A stretch of 64,000 nucleotides of DNA from Rhodobacteraceae bacterium HIMB11 (lineage in GTDB: Bacteria; Pseudomonadota; Alphaproteobacteria; Rhodobacterales; Rhodobacteraceae). The stretch spans positions 62,001 through 126,000 of the forward strand of contig AVDB01000003.1 in the NCBI GenBank assembly GCA_000472185.1, read 5' to 3'. Each line of letters starts with the position of its first letter. Position 1 is the stretch's first letter. Shown piece after piece: positions 8,897 through 18,006 of the stretch. A model generated the notes under the pieces. The model did not search any database. It had not been told where the DNA came from and saw only the letters and a program-made list of their open reading frames with translations. Both the position numbers and the translations under genes were made by a program.

Positions 8897-10897
8897 TCAC
8901 TCAAATTCCATGATGATGTCGTCAACTGCCAAACTATCGCCCGCAGCTGCGTTGATTTTGGAAACAACACCTTTGCGTTCAGCGCGCAGGATGTTTTCCA
9001 TTTTCATCGCCTCAACGGTACAAAGCGCCTGCCCCTCTTGAACCTCTTGTCCAACTTCAACGTCAACTTTGACGATCAGACCAGGCATCGGGCAAAGCAA
9101 CATTTTGGATGTGTCTGGTGGCAATTTTTCGATCATATGCAGGGCCAATTCCGACTGACGTGGCGAACGTACATGCACCTTTAGGTCCGCGCCGCGATTG
9201 CGGATGCGGAAACCGCCCGTGATTTTGCCCACCTTCATAACCAATGGTGCCCCATCAACTGTCATATCCGCCAGCATCATGCCAGGCGTCCAGTCGCCTT
9301 CAACACGCAGTGATGCGCCATCTTCGAAGGTGACGGTTGACCCATTCGCGTCGGCGGCAACGGATACGGCAAATTTTTCACCCTGCAGGCTCACCACCCA
9401 ATTGTCGCCTACGCGACGTTCGTGGTTGTCCATGCGGCCCGAAATTTTCGTGCGGCGAATTTCGGCCACGCGGTTCATCGCAGCGGCAGAGGCCGCGATG
9501 CGACGCAACTCAGCCTCGTTCAATTCCACACCTTGGAAACCGTCTGGATATTCCTCGGCAATGAAGGCTGTGGTAATGTCACCAGATGTGAATTTCGGAT
9601 GATCCATCACAGCAGCCAAGAATGGTAGATTGTGACCGATCCCCTCAAGCTCAAAGCGATCAAGGGCAATGCGCATTTCCTCAATCGCGTCCGCACGGGT
9701 TGGGGCCCATGTACATAGTTTTGCGATCATTGGGTCGTAATACATGCTGATTTCACCACCCTCAAACACGCCTGTGTCGTTACGCACAACGGCGGTTTCT
9801 GTCGCCTCTTCCGCGGGGGGGCGATAGCGTGTCAGGCGACCAATAGATGGTAGGAAGTTACGATAGGGATCTTCGGCATAAAGACGGTTTTCAATCGCCC
9901 AGCCGTTGATTTTCACATCATCCTGCGTGATTGACAGCGGTTCGCCATTTGCAACGCGGATCATCTGTTCCACCAAATCAACACCCGTGATCAATTCGGT
10001 CACAGGGTGTTCCACCTGCAAACGTGTGTTCATTTCTAGGAAGTAAAAATTACGGTCCCCATCAACGATAAATTCAACCGTACCAGCGGACGCATACCCA
10101 ACGGCCTTGGCCAACGCACAAGATTGTTCACCCATCGCTTTGCGCGTTGACTCATCCAAAAATGGGCTTGGCGCTTCTTCTACAACCTTTTGGTTACGAC
10201 GCTGAATCGAACACTCGCGTTCGTTCAGGTAAATGCAATTTCCATGCGCATCTGCCAAAACCTGAATTTCGATGTGGCGCGGCTGTGTCACGAATTTTTC
10301 GATAAAGATACGATCATCCCCAAAGCTGTTTGCCGCCTCGTTTTTCGAGGATTGGAAACCTTCGCGCGCTTCTTCATCGCTCCACGCAATCCGCATGCCT
10401 TTACCACCGCCACCGGCAGAGGCCTTGATCATGACGGGATAGCCGATTTGCTGGCTGATTTTCACGGCCTCATCTGCATCCTCGATCAATCCCATGTATC
10501 CAGGCACAGTTGAAACGCCCGCCTCTTGGGCAATTTTCTTGGATGTGATTTTGTCACCCATGCTTTCGATCGCACCAACAGGTGGGCCGATGAATGTAAC
10601 ATTTGCGGCGGCCAAAGATTGCGCAAATTTTGGGTTTTCTGAAAGGAACCCGTAACCTGGATGCACCGCTTGGGCACCTGTCGCCTTGATCGCCTCCATC
10701 ACTTTATCGATCACGATATAGGATTGGTTCGCTGGTGGTGGGCCGATGTGGACCGCTTCGTCGGCCATTTCAACGTGCAATGCATTGCGGTCAGCATCAG
10801 AATAAATCGCAACGGTTTTGATGCCCATTTTGCGGGCTGTCTTAATCACGCGGCAGGCGATTTCGCCACGGTTAGCAATCAAAATTTTATCGAACAT
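8897..10897 (-). CDS. pccA: Propionyl-CoA carboxylase, biotin-containing alpha subunit
   Basis: Carboxylates its own biotin with ATP and bicarbonate for transfer to propionyl-CoA by PccB. The 666-residue protein starts with the biotin-carboxylase domain (FDKILIANRGEIACRV, then ASAGGGGKGMRI near residue 165, and EMNTRLQVEHPVTE). A linker region follows, then a C-terminal biotinyl domain with EAMKMEN, biotinylated lysine near residue 632. It lies downstream of pccB with two small genes in between, all on the minus strand, and mcm follows further downstream. Sequence and locus separate it from acetyl-CoA carboxylase AccC, which lacks the biotinyl domain. Confidence 0.96.
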   Translation of the reverse strand: MFDKILIANRGEIACRVIKTARKMGIKTVAIYSDADRNALHVEMADEAVHIGPPPANQSYIVIDKVMEAIKATGAQAVHPGYGFLSENPKFAQSLAAANVTFIGPPVGAIESMGDKITSKKIAQEAGVSTVPGYMGLIEDADEAVKISQQIGYPVMIKASAGGGGKGMRIAWSDEEAREGFQSSKNEAANSFGDDRIFIEKFVTQPRHIEIQVLADAHGNCIYLNERECSIQRRNQKVVEEAPSPFLDESTRKAMGEQSCALAKAVGYASAGTVEFIVDGDRNFYFLEMNTRLQVEHPVTELITGVDLVEQMIRVANGEPLSITQDDVKINGWAIENRLYAEDPYRNFLPSIGRLTRYRPPAEEATETAVVRNDTGVFEGGEISMYYDPMIAKLCTWAPTRADAIEEMRIALDRFELEGIGHNLPFLAAVMDHPKFTSGDITTAFIAEEYPDGFQGVELNEAELRRIAASAAAMNRVAEIRRTKISGRMDNHERRVGDNWVVSLQGEKFAVSVAADANGSTVTFEDGASLRVEGDWTPGMMLADMTVDGAPLVMKVGKITGGFRIRNRGADLKVHVRSPRQSELALHMIEKLPPDTSKMLLCPMPGLIVKVDVEVGQEVQEGQALCTVEAMKMENILRAERKGVVSKINAAAGDSLAVDDIIMEFE

Positions 10898-10912
10898 GTC
10901 TCTGTTCCTTTC

Positions 10913-11263
10913 TTATTCGGGCTCGAAGGCGTCTGGGAAATTGGCTTTTATCAGGTTCAAATCCAAAATCAGAAGCGCTTCGTAATCCTCTGGATCAAAG
11001 GGATCATCGTAGGGTTTGACTTCGCGACCAAAAAGCCAGCTAAGCCGCCCTGCATCTAAATTGCCGCGTTCAAACGGCTGATCCCAAAAATGTTGCACAA
11101 GGGCAGTCACAAAACCTGCATCTGCACGGCGGTCCGCAGGTTTGCGATCGCGGAAACGTTCACGTGCTGTGATGGGCGTGACACCTTTTGGGTTTGGACG
11201 ACGGATCGTGTATTGAAAATCCGTCCCTGGAAGGCGTCCTGGAAATCCGCGATGCTTTAGCAT
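10913..11263 (-). CDS. Small conserved protein between pccB and pccA (1)
   Basis: A 116-residue, Arg/Asp-rich soluble protein with no recognised domain. The C-terminal half has an acidic stretch (DDPFDPEDYEALLILDLN). The ATG at 11263 is chosen because it overlaps the stop of the previous small gene by seven bases, a coupling arrangement. A longer in-frame start at 11296 would lie fully inside the neighbour. The position between the two propionyl-CoA carboxylase genes suggests co-expression with them; no function can be assigned. Confidence 0.6.
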   Translation of the reverse strand: MLKHRGFPGRLPGTDFQYTIRRPNPKGVTPITARERFRDRKPADRRADAGFVTALVQHFWDQPFERGNLDAGRLSWLFGREVKPYDDPFDPEDYEALLILDLNLIKANFPDAFEPE

Positions 11264-11562
11264 GATGCACCCTTTAGTTTTGCAAAGTTTGACCAACGCT
11301 GGCGACGCACAGCGTCATTCAGCATGTCGCGCAATTTAGCCTCGGCAGAGGGAACATGGACGGGACAGGTGAATTGACCACCTGCACGTACCTGCACCCC
11401 ATTACCTAAACGCCTCACCGAAACCGCGGGCAAAAACCCCCGCAGATTTTGCAAAACGCGCCACATATCCTGACGGATTTGCAAGGCCAATTTGCGACGT
11501 GACATCAACGGCAGTGTCGTTTCAACACAGAGATCAAAGCGCGCCGGCAAGCGCCGCGCCAT
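11257..11562 (-). CDS. Small basic conserved protein between pccB and pccA (2)
   Basis: About 101 residues, rich in arginine, with no recognised domain. It begins MARRLPARFDLCVETTLP and contains RRKLALQIRQDMWRVLQN followed by a glycine-containing beta-type segment. Alternative in-frame ATGs exist at 11592 and 11601, the latter one base after the pccB stop; the ATG at 11562 is preferred because the residues upstream do not read like a conserved domain. It overlaps the next small gene by seven bases. Function unknown. Confidence 0.58.
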   Translation of the reverse strand: MARRLPARFDLCVETTLPLMSRRKLALQIRQDMWRVLQNLRGFLPAVSVRRLGNGVQVRAGGQFTCPVHVPSAEAKLRDMLNDAVRRQRWSNFAKLKGASC

Positions 11563-11602
11563 GATGTATTCACCGTTTATGTCGCTGTTCATCCAAGTCA
11601 TT

Positions 11603-13135
11603 TTATAGCGGAATGTTGTCGTGCTTTTTCCATGGGTTTTGCGCCTTTTTGTTGCGCAAAGATGCAAAAGCACGTGCCACCCGTTTGCGTGTTGAACGCG
11701 GCTGGATCACCTCGTCCACGAACCCGCGTTCTGCGGCGACAAACGGGTTTGCAAAACGATCTTCATAATCCGCTGTGTGCTGTGCAATTTTATCGGAATC
11801 GCCCAAATCCGCACGGTGGATAATTTCAGTCGCGCCTTTGGCACCCATTACCGCGATTTCCGCAGTTGGCCATGCATAGTTGAAATCACCCCGCAGGTGT
11901 TTTGATGACATCACAACATAGGCACCACCATAGGCTTTGCGTGTGATGACGGTCACTTTTGGAACAGTTGCTTCACCATAAGCGAACAGCAGTTTTGCAC
12001 CGTGTTTGATGATCCCGTCATATTCCTGTGATTTACCAGGCAAGAAACCAGGAACGTCAATCAATGTCAGGAGTGGAATTTCAAACGCATCGCAGAAACG
12101 CACAAAGCGCGCAGCCTTGCGTGCGCTATCAATGTCCAAGCATCCCGCCAAAACCATCGGTTGGTTGGCAACGACGCCCACTGTTTGCCCCTCTAGACGC
12201 ACAAAACCAGTGATGATGTTTTTTGCGAACTCCTCTTGGATTTCGTAAAAATCGCCTTCATCGGCCAATTTCGTGATCAGCTCTTTCATGTCATATGGCG
12301 TGTTGGGGTTGTCAGGAACCAATGTATCCAATGACGCCTCAACACGGCCAGGTTCATCAAAGAAGGGGCGCACAGGCGCTTTATCCCGGTTGTTCAGTGG
12401 TAGGAAATCAACCAAACGGCGCACTTCACTTAGCGCTTCAACTTCGTTTTCGAATGCACCATCTGCGACAGATGATTTTTTCGTATGTGTGGACGCACCA
12501 CCCAACTCTTCTGCTGTGACCACTTCGTTGGTGACTGTCTTTACAACATCAGGACCGGTGACGAACATATAAGAGCTGTCCTTGACCATGAAGATAAAGT
12601 CCGTCATCGCAGGCGAATACACCGCACCACCCGCACATGGGCCCATAATCACAGAAATCTGTGGAACAACGCCAGAGGCCTGAATGTTGCGTTTAAAGAC
12701 CTCGCCATATCCCGCAAGGCTGTCAACGCCCTCTTGAATACGTGCGCCACCAGAATCGTTCAAGCCAATCACAGGTGCCCCATTTTCGACGGCCATGTCC
12801 ATAATTTTGCAAATCTTTTGCGCATGCGTCGCTGATACAGAACCGCCCAAAACCGTAAAGTCCTGAGAGAACACATAAACCATGCGACCATTGATGGTGC
12901 CCCATCCCGTGACAACACCATCGCCGGCAGGGCGTTGATTTTCCATGCCAAAATCGGTGCAGCGGTGTGCAACAAACATGTCAAACTCTTCAAAGCTGCC
13001 TTCATCCAGCAAAAGTTCGATACGCTCACGCGCGGTTAGTTTGCCCTTTGAATGCTGTGCATCAATGCGCTTTTGACCACCACCCAGACGCGCCATACCA
13101 CGGCGATCTTCCAGCTCTTGCAAAATATCTTTCAT
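11603..13135 (-). CDS. pccB: Propionyl-CoA carboxylase beta (carboxyltransferase) subunit
   Basis: Transfers CO2 from carboxybiotin on PccA to propionyl-CoA to give methylmalonyl-CoA. The 510-residue protein has both crotonase-like carboxyltransferase halves; the N half includes [16 protein letters not shown] near residue 38 and [13 protein letters not shown], the C half [20 protein letters not shown] and [13 protein letters not shown]. The ATG at 13135 has AAAGAGG upstream, while a longer start at 13189 does not. Its upstream region carries four TTTGCAAA-like boxes, consistent with PccR control. It is probably the first gene of a pccB–small–small–pccA transcript. Confidence 0.96.
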   Translation of the reverse strand: MKDILQELEDRRGMARLGGGQKRIDAQHSKGKLTARERIELLLDEGSFEEFDMFVAHRCTDFGMENQRPAGDGVVTGWGTINGRMVYVFSQDFTVLGGSVSATHAQKICKIMDMAVENGAPVIGLNDSGGARIQEGVDSLAGYGEVFKRNIQASGVVPQISVIMGPCAGGAVYSPAMTDFIFMVKDSSYMFVTGPDVVKTVTNEVVTAEELGGASTHTKKSSVADGAFENEVEALSEVRRLVDFLPLNNRDKAPVRPFFDEPGRVEASLDTLVPDNPNTPYDMKELITKLADEGDFYEIQEEFAKNIITGFVRLEGQTVGVVANQPMVLAGCLDIDSARKAARFVRFCDAFEIPLLTLIDVPGFLPGKSQEYDGIIKHGAKLLFAYGEATVPKVTVITRKAYGGAYVVMSSKHLRGDFNYAWPTAEIAVMGAKGATEIIHRADLGDSDKIAQHTADYEDRFANPFVAAERGFVDEVIQPRSTRKRVARAFASLRNKKAQNPWKKHDNIPL

Positions 13136-13204
13136 AGCAACCTCTTTTTTCGTTTCAGCCTGCTTACACTGCACCTGCAGCATTACCAAGGTTTTTTCGG
13201 CAAA

Positions 13205-13252
13205 TTTGCAAATTTATGTAAATAATTTTTTGCTAATTTGCGAATTTGCAAA
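13205..13252. promoter_or_regulatory. Cluster of TTTGCAAA-type boxes upstream of pccB
   Basis: One TTTGCAAA box at 13205–13212 is followed by three immediately adjacent 8-mers, TTTGCTAA, TTTGCGAA and TTTGCAAA, at 13229–13252. PccR of Rhodobacter sphaeroides is known to recognise paired TTTGCAAA sequences, so these are probable PccR sites for pccB and perhaps for the divergent exporter gene. The tandem spacing differs from the published four-base gap. Confidence 0.7.
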
Positions 13253-13302
13253 TATTTCACTTTCGCATGGACAACCCAAAACGAAGGTTCTAGCTGTTTC
13301 AT

Positions 13303-14520
13303 ATGGACAATTTTCCAGCCGCGCGTTTCTTTGATCGCACCACACAACCAACAATGCTGACCCTTGTTCTGCTGGCCTCAATCTCGGCGCTGGCGATGAA
13401 TATTTATTTGCCCAGTCTTCCGCAGATGGCGATGGAGTTTTCGACAACACCGGCTGCGATGGGTTTGTCTGTTGGTGTTTACCTTGGGACCAGTGCACTT
13501 ATCCAATTATTTGCAGGCCCCATTTCCGATCGCATTGGTCGGCGTAAAATTGTTCAAGTTTCGTTGATTATCTTTGTAATTGCATCCATCAGCTGCGCCT
13601 ATGCGCAAAGCTTTGAAACGTTTTTGATGTATCGCGGAATCCAATCTGTCGCCGCGACCTGTATGATCGTTTCGCGCGCGATTGTGCGCGACACAACGGA
13701 TACTGCCAGCTCTGGATCACGTATCGCCTATGTCACCATGGGCATGGCCGTTGTTCCAATGTTCAGCCCCGCCTTGGGCGGGTTCATTGACACAAACTTT
13801 GGCTGGGAGGGCACATTTTTTGTGTTGGCAGGACTTGGGGTGATCATGCTGATGCTGAGCTATTTTGATCAGGGTGAAACCGCACCAGTCAGTGATAAAT
13901 CCATCCTGGGGCAGTTCCAAAATTATCCAATCCTTCTAACGTCAAAGCGGTTCTGGGGATATTGTCTTGCCTCGGCATTTGGATCTGGGTCGTTTTTTGC
14001 ATACCTTGGCGGCGCACCCGCAGTCGGGGCAGAAGTCTATGCCCTTGATCCGCAAAGTGTTGGGTTGTTTCTGGGCGCACCTGCCTTTGGCTATTTCTTT
14101 GGTAACTTTATTGCGGGTCGATATTCCAAGTCGATTGGGATTGATTTGATGGTCCTTTATGGCTTGGTGCTTGCACTTTTCGGCATGTCCCTATCGTTCG
14201 CAATCAGCGCACTGGGATACGGCAGCGCATTTAGCTTTTTTGGATTTATGACATTTGTCGGTCTTGGTAACGGGATGAGCATTCCAAACGCAACCGCCGG
14301 CATGTTGGCAATCAAACCAGAACTGGCTGGCACTGCATCGGGCCTCGGCAGCGCAATGATGATTGGCGGTGGGGCCGCATTATCGGCATTGGCTGGCCCC
14401 GTGTTACACATGGGTTCAGGGGACCTTGCGCTTATCGCGCTCATGTGGCTTTCGGTTCTTATTGGTATTTTGCTGATCTTACTGGTGATCAAACGCAATC
14501 GAACACTAACAGCAGATTAA
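13303..14520 (+). CDS. MFS transporter, Bcr/CflA-like
   Basis: A 405-residue, 12-segment major facilitator. MNIYLPSLPQMA in TM1 and the TM2–3 loop motif GPISDRIGRRKIVQ are typical of the Bcr/CflA multidrug exporter group. The MGMAVVPMFSPALGGFID segment corresponds to the antiporter motif region. It lies head-to-head with pccB across about 170 bp that hold the TTTGCAAA boxes, and 50 bp before pccR. The location raises the possibility of a short-chain acyl or propionate-related substrate, but the family usually exports drugs and the link is inference. Confidence 0.85.
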   Translation: MDNFPAARFFDRTTQPTMLTLVLLASISALAMNIYLPSLPQMAMEFSTTPAAMGLSVGVYLGTSALIQLFAGPISDRIGRRKIVQVSLIIFVIASISCAYAQSFETFLMYRGIQSVAATCMIVSRAIVRDTTDTASSGSRIAYVTMGMAVVPMFSPALGGFIDTNFGWEGTFFVLAGLGVIMLMLSYFDQGETAPVSDKSILGQFQNYPILLTSKRFWGYCLASAFGSGSFFAYLGGAPAVGAEVYALDPQSVGLFLGAPAFGYFFGNFIAGRYSKSIGIDLMVLYGLVLALFGMSLSFAISALGYGSAFSFFGFMTFVGLGNGMSIPNATAGMLAIKPELAGTASGLGSAMMIGGGAALSALAGPVLHMGSGDLALIALMWLSVLIGILLILLVIKRNRTLTAD

Positions 14521-14521
14521 G

Positions 14522-14562
14522 TTTGCAAACTTTGCTGACATCAGTTTGCAAATCGTGCAAAC
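14522..14562. promoter_or_regulatory. Candidate PccR autoregulatory boxes
   Basis: TTTGCAAA occurs at 14522–14529 and 14545–14552, with a partial GTGCAAAC at 14555–14562, directly before the pccR start. They match the boxes before pccB and suggest autoregulation. Confidence 0.6.
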
Positions 14563-14569
14563 TGCGGAC

Positions 14570-15970
14570 ATGGCAAATCGAAAACTATATTCGGGCGCAA
14601 AATTGCGCGACATGCGGCAACGCTTAGGGTTAACCCAAAAGGATTTTGCATCCAAACTTGGTGTCTCCCTTCCCTATCTGAACCAGATGGAAAATAACAA
14701 TCGCCCGCTGTCTGGCACCGTTATTCTGGCATTGGCACAAGAGTTTGGTTTTGATGTCACCGAACTTTCATCAAGTGAGAACGAACGCCTATTTTCAGAT
14801 ATGAGAGAGGCATTTAGCGATCCAATCTTTGGCGACACACCACCGCAATTGGCCGATATGCGATTAACCGCATCAAATGCGCCATCCATTGCACGTGCAT
14901 TTCTGGATTTGCACCGAGCCTATCGCCAGACACAGGAACGCCTTGCTTCACTTGATGAGGCCCTAGGACGCGATGATGCACGCCTTCAACCCAGTCCATG
15001 GGAAGAGGTGCGCGATTTCTTTCATTACTGCGACAATTACATTGACGCGGTTGATCGTGCCGCAGAAGGATTTGCCAAAGGCCGCCAAAGCCCAGATTGG
15101 ATACATGAAAAGGCGATCAAGACGCTTTATGACCTTGGGATAAAGGTGCGAAGCGGTGATCAGGACGCAACACGCGTTTACGATCCAAACACCAAGATAT
15201 TAATCATCAGCAATCGCATTTCATCGGAAACAGCGCGGTTTCAAATCCTGTTACAACTGGCCTTGATAAGTCAGGAAAAACTCTTGGAGGCCACGCTTGA
15301 TCTTGCGCGGTTCCAAAGCCCAGAAGCACGCGCAATCGCCAAAATCGGTTTGGCCAATTATTTCGCGGGCGCAGCCCTGATGCCCTATAAAGAATTTTTG
15401 GAAACGGCCCGCATGGAACGCCATGATCTAGAGCGTTTATCAAGCCACTTTGGTGTCTCGATTGAACAAGTGGCCCATCGCCTGTCCACGTTGCAACGAC
15501 CTGGAAACAATGGCATTCCATTCTTCTTCGTCCGCGTGGATCAGGCAGGCACAATCACAAAACGCCATTCTGCCACACGGCTTCAATTTGCGCGGTTTGG
15601 CGGGGCATGCCCACTTTGGAATGTGCACCGCGCCTTCGAAACACCGGGACAGTTTTTACGACAACTTGCCGAAACACCCGATGGGGTTCGATATCTATCC
15701 ATTGCGCGGGACGTGACCAAAGGCGGCGGATCGTTCAATGCGCCTTTACGCAGGTTTGCAATTGCCTTGGGCTGCGAGGTGAAACACGCCGAACGGTTGG
15801 TTTATGCAGACGGGCTTGATTTAGCACGACCAGATGCATTTGAACCCATCGGTATTTCCTGTCGATTGTGTGAACGCAGATCCTGCCATCAACGCTCGGT
15901 CCCCCCCCTAGAACGACAGTTGATCATTGATGAAAATGAACGTGCTATGCTTCCCTATCGGGTTCGCTAA
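14570..15970 (+). CDS. pccR: Short-chain fatty acyl-CoA regulator, PccR/ScfR type
   Basis: A 466-residue transcription factor that in related bacteria senses acyl-CoA and activates pccB. An XRE-type helix-turn-helix occupies about residues 8–62 (LRDMRQRLGLTQKDFASKLG). A long middle domain follows, then a C-terminal cysteine-containing domain with CRLCERRSCHQRS near residue 440, as in the RamB/PrpR/ScfR family. The ATG at 14570 begins MANRKLYSGAKL; an upstream TTG at 14546 would lie within the operator. Location beside pccB plus matching boxes before both genes support PccR specifically rather than the acetate or butyrate paralogues. Confidence 0.88.
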   Translation: MANRKLYSGAKLRDMRQRLGLTQKDFASKLGVSLPYLNQMENNNRPLSGTVILALAQEFGFDVTELSSSENERLFSDMREAFSDPIFGDTPPQLADMRLTASNAPSIARAFLDLHRAYRQTQERLASLDEALGRDDARLQPSPWEEVRDFFHYCDNYIDAVDRAAEGFAKGRQSPDWIHEKAIKTLYDLGIKVRSGDQDATRVYDPNTKILIISNRISSETARFQILLQLALISQEKLLEATLDLARFQSPEARAIAKIGLANYFAGAALMPYKEFLETARMERHDLERLSSHFGVSIEQVAHRLSTLQRPGNNGIPFFFVRVDQAGTITKRHSATRLQFARFGGACPLWNVHRAFETPGQFLRQLAETPDGVRYLSIARDVTKGGGSFNAPLRRFAIALGCEVKHAERLVYADGLDLARPDAFEPIGISCRLCERRSCHQRSVPPLERQLIIDENERAMLPYRVR

Positions 15971-16262
15971 GCTGCGCATCGTCGTTCAAAATCGCATCCA
16001 ATAGACCAATCGCACCGTCCAGTTGCTCAATGGACGATTGGCAACGCTCCAATTCGTGAAGCATATCACTGCGCTGTTCCATGAGCAGTTTTCGCGCATT
16101 AACCAAACGTTCCAAATAGCTGACTTCGTCAGTAACACAATGCCGCTCTGCATGTGCAGAGAGCCGATAAACATTGGATTGTTCAACCTGTATCAGTCTT
16201 TCAAAGTCCCAAACTTGACCAAATCTGCGAATAATGTGGGGTTTTGGCGGCGCAAATCCCCC
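15945..16262 (-). other. Possible small coiled-coil ORF without a normal start
   Basis: The 317-bp gap between pccR and betA contains an open frame of about 105 codons ending in TAG at 15945. It reads like an amphipathic coiled coil, with segments such as YLERLVNARKLLMEQRSDM and SSIEQLDGAIGLLDAIL. No ATG, GTG or TTG occurs in its first half; the first candidates are TTG codons inside the helical part. It overlaps the pccR 3' end in antisense. It may be a decayed gene, a gene with an unusual start, or chance. No other feature was seen in this gap apart from a short CCCC/GGGG hairpin near 16257–16272. Confidence 0.3.
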
Positions 16263-16287
16263 CTAAAGGGGATACACGTTTTGTTTT

Positions 16288-17946
16288 TTAGCGTTGGTGT
16301 GATTCCCACTTTGGGTGAATCCAGGGTTCTTGGTTCGATGCAGGAAGCGGTGCACGGCCCAAAATGTGGTCTGATGCCTTTTCACCCACCATAATCGACG
16401 GACCGTTCAAATTGCCGTTGGTGATTTGTGGAAAAATACTGCTATCTGCAACACGCAGACCAGAAACCCCAATCACACGACATTCTGGATCAACCACGGC
16501 CATTGGATCAGTCGCGTCACCCATTTTACAGGTCCCACAGGGATGATAGGCGCTTTCGACATGATCCTTGATGAATGCATCTAACGCCTCATCACTTTGG
16601 ACACCTGCGCCGGGTTGGATTTCATGACGCACGAATGGGGCAAATGCCTCTTGTGCGAAAATTTCGCGGGTCAAACGGATGCACCTGCGGAAATCCTCCC
16701 AGTCTTTTTCATGGGACATGTAATTGAACAAAATTTTCGGCGCCTCTGCGGGATCTGAGGATCGCAGGGTGACACTCCCACGTGACGGGCTTCGCATGGG
16801 GCCAACGTGTGCCTGAAACCCGTGTCCTTCGGCGGCGGCTTGTCCATCATATCGCACAGCAATCGGTAGGAAATGATATTGAATGTCTGGATATTCGACG
16901 CCTGCGCGTGATCTTATGAACGCCGCACTTTCGAATTGGTTTGACGCACCCGGACCAGACTTGTTCAGCAACCACTGCAGGCCGACCCAAGCCTTTCCAA
17001 ATAGGTTCCAATATTTGTATAGCGACACAGGCTGGCTTGCCGCCATTTGAATATATAGCTCCAAATGATCCTGAAGATTTTGTCCAACCCCTTTGCGATC
17101 GGCCACAACGGGTATGCCATGTGCATTCAGATGATCTGCATCACCAATGCCCGACAACATCAAGAGTTTCGGGGAATTAATCGCAGAGGCCGCAATAATC
17201 ACTTCAACGTTGGCAGAAATAATTTGGCTCACGCCCTTAATACGCGCACGGACCCCATGTGCGCGGCCCTCTGTAATTTCAATTTTTTCCGCCAGTCCTT
17301 TGATCAACTGCACGCGGCCCGTTTTCAGTGCTGGGCGCAGATAGGCCTTGGCCGCGGACCAACGTTCCCCGTTGTGGGTGGTCTGCTCCATAGGGCCAAA
17401 GCCCTCTTGCTTTTGCCCGTTATAATCTGCGGTTGCCTCGTACCCCGCTTGCACACCTGCCTCGACAAAGGCGGTAACCAACGGATTGTCGCGCTTGCCC
17501 CGTGTCACATGCAGTGGGCCGTTTTTCCCACGCCATTCGGGATCACCACCATGTCCCGCGGATGTCCAACTTTCTTGGCGTAAATAATAGGGAAGCACAT
17601 CCGCATAAGACCAACCATATGCCCCCATTTCCGACCAAGTATCAAAGTCGCGTGCATGACCCCGTACATAGACCATACCATTAATACTGGATGATCCACC
17701 AATCACCTTGCCCCTTGGACAGGCCAACTGACGACCATCCAAATGGGGTTCTGGCTCAGACCAATAGCCCCAATCATACCGCGGCATATTCATAGGAAAA
17801 CTTAAGGCACCCGGCATTTGGATAAGGGGGCCTGCATCACTGCCGCCAAATTCAATGACGATCACACTGTAGCCCGCCTCGCTTAACCGATAAGCCATGG
17901 CACATCCGGCGCTTCCCGCACCGACGATCACGTAATCTGCTTGCAT
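16288..17946 (-). CDS. betA: Choline dehydrogenase
   Basis: FAD-dependent GMC oxidoreductase that oxidises choline to betaine aldehyde for osmoprotection or catabolism. The 552-residue protein begins with the ADP-binding motif [23 protein letters not shown] signature 1 is at [20 protein letters not shown] near residue 80, and a second motif, [16 protein letters not shown], is near residue 254. The C-terminal [13 protein letters not shown] carries the active-site histidine region. AGGAGG precedes the ATG at 17946, and betB lies immediately upstream on the same strand. The unusual inverted repeat between them may affect betA expression. Confidence 0.95.
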   Translation of the reverse strand: MQADYVIVGAGSAGCAMAYRLSEAGYSVIVIEFGGSDAGPLIQMPGALSFPMNMPRYDWGYWSEPEPHLDGRQLACPRGKVIGGSSSINGMVYVRGHARDFDTWSEMGAYGWSYADVLPYYLRQESWTSAGHGGDPEWRGKNGPLHVTRGKRDNPLVTAFVEAGVQAGYEATADYNGQKQEGFGPMEQTTHNGERWSAAKAYLRPALKTGRVQLIKGLAEKIEITEGRAHGVRARIKGVSQIISANVEVIIAASAINSPKLLMLSGIGDADHLNAHGIPVVADRKGVGQNLQDHLELYIQMAASQPVSLYKYWNLFGKAWVGLQWLLNKSGPGASNQFESAAFIRSRAGVEYPDIQYHFLPIAVRYDGQAAAEGHGFQAHVGPMRSPSRGSVTLRSSDPAEAPKILFNYMSHEKDWEDFRRCIRLTREIFAQEAFAPFVRHEIQPGAGVQSDEALDAFIKDHVESAYHPCGTCKMGDATDPMAVVDPECRVIGVSGLRVADSSIFPQITNGNLNGPSIMVGEKASDHILGRAPLPASNQEPWIHPKWESHQR

Positions 17947-17955
17947 GCTTTCCTC

Positions 17956-18006
17956 CTAGGTCCATTGGAGCGACGGGGTGGGTGGGCGGCGGTCCAATGG
18001 ACCTAG
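17956..18006. repeat. Perfect 14-bp inverted repeat between betB and betA
   Basis: CTAGGTCCATTGGA at 17956–17969 is exactly complementary to TCCAATGGACCTAG at 17993–18006, with a 23-base G/C-rich spacer. The repeat includes the betB stop and directly abuts the betA ribosome-binding AGGAGG. In mRNA it would form a strong hairpin without a T-run, so a processing, stability or translational-control role is more likely than termination. Confidence 0.75.

Noticed and set aside
15986-16186. A 66-codon minus-strand frame between pccR and betA
   Set aside because: It is out of frame with the more protein-like coiled-coil frame in the same place and shows no recognisable motif.
16257-16272. CCCC-TAAA-GGGG hairpin as the betA terminator
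   Set aside because: On the minus strand the hairpin lacks a following T-run; a T-rich stretch occurs only on the plus strand, so it was not called as a terminator.
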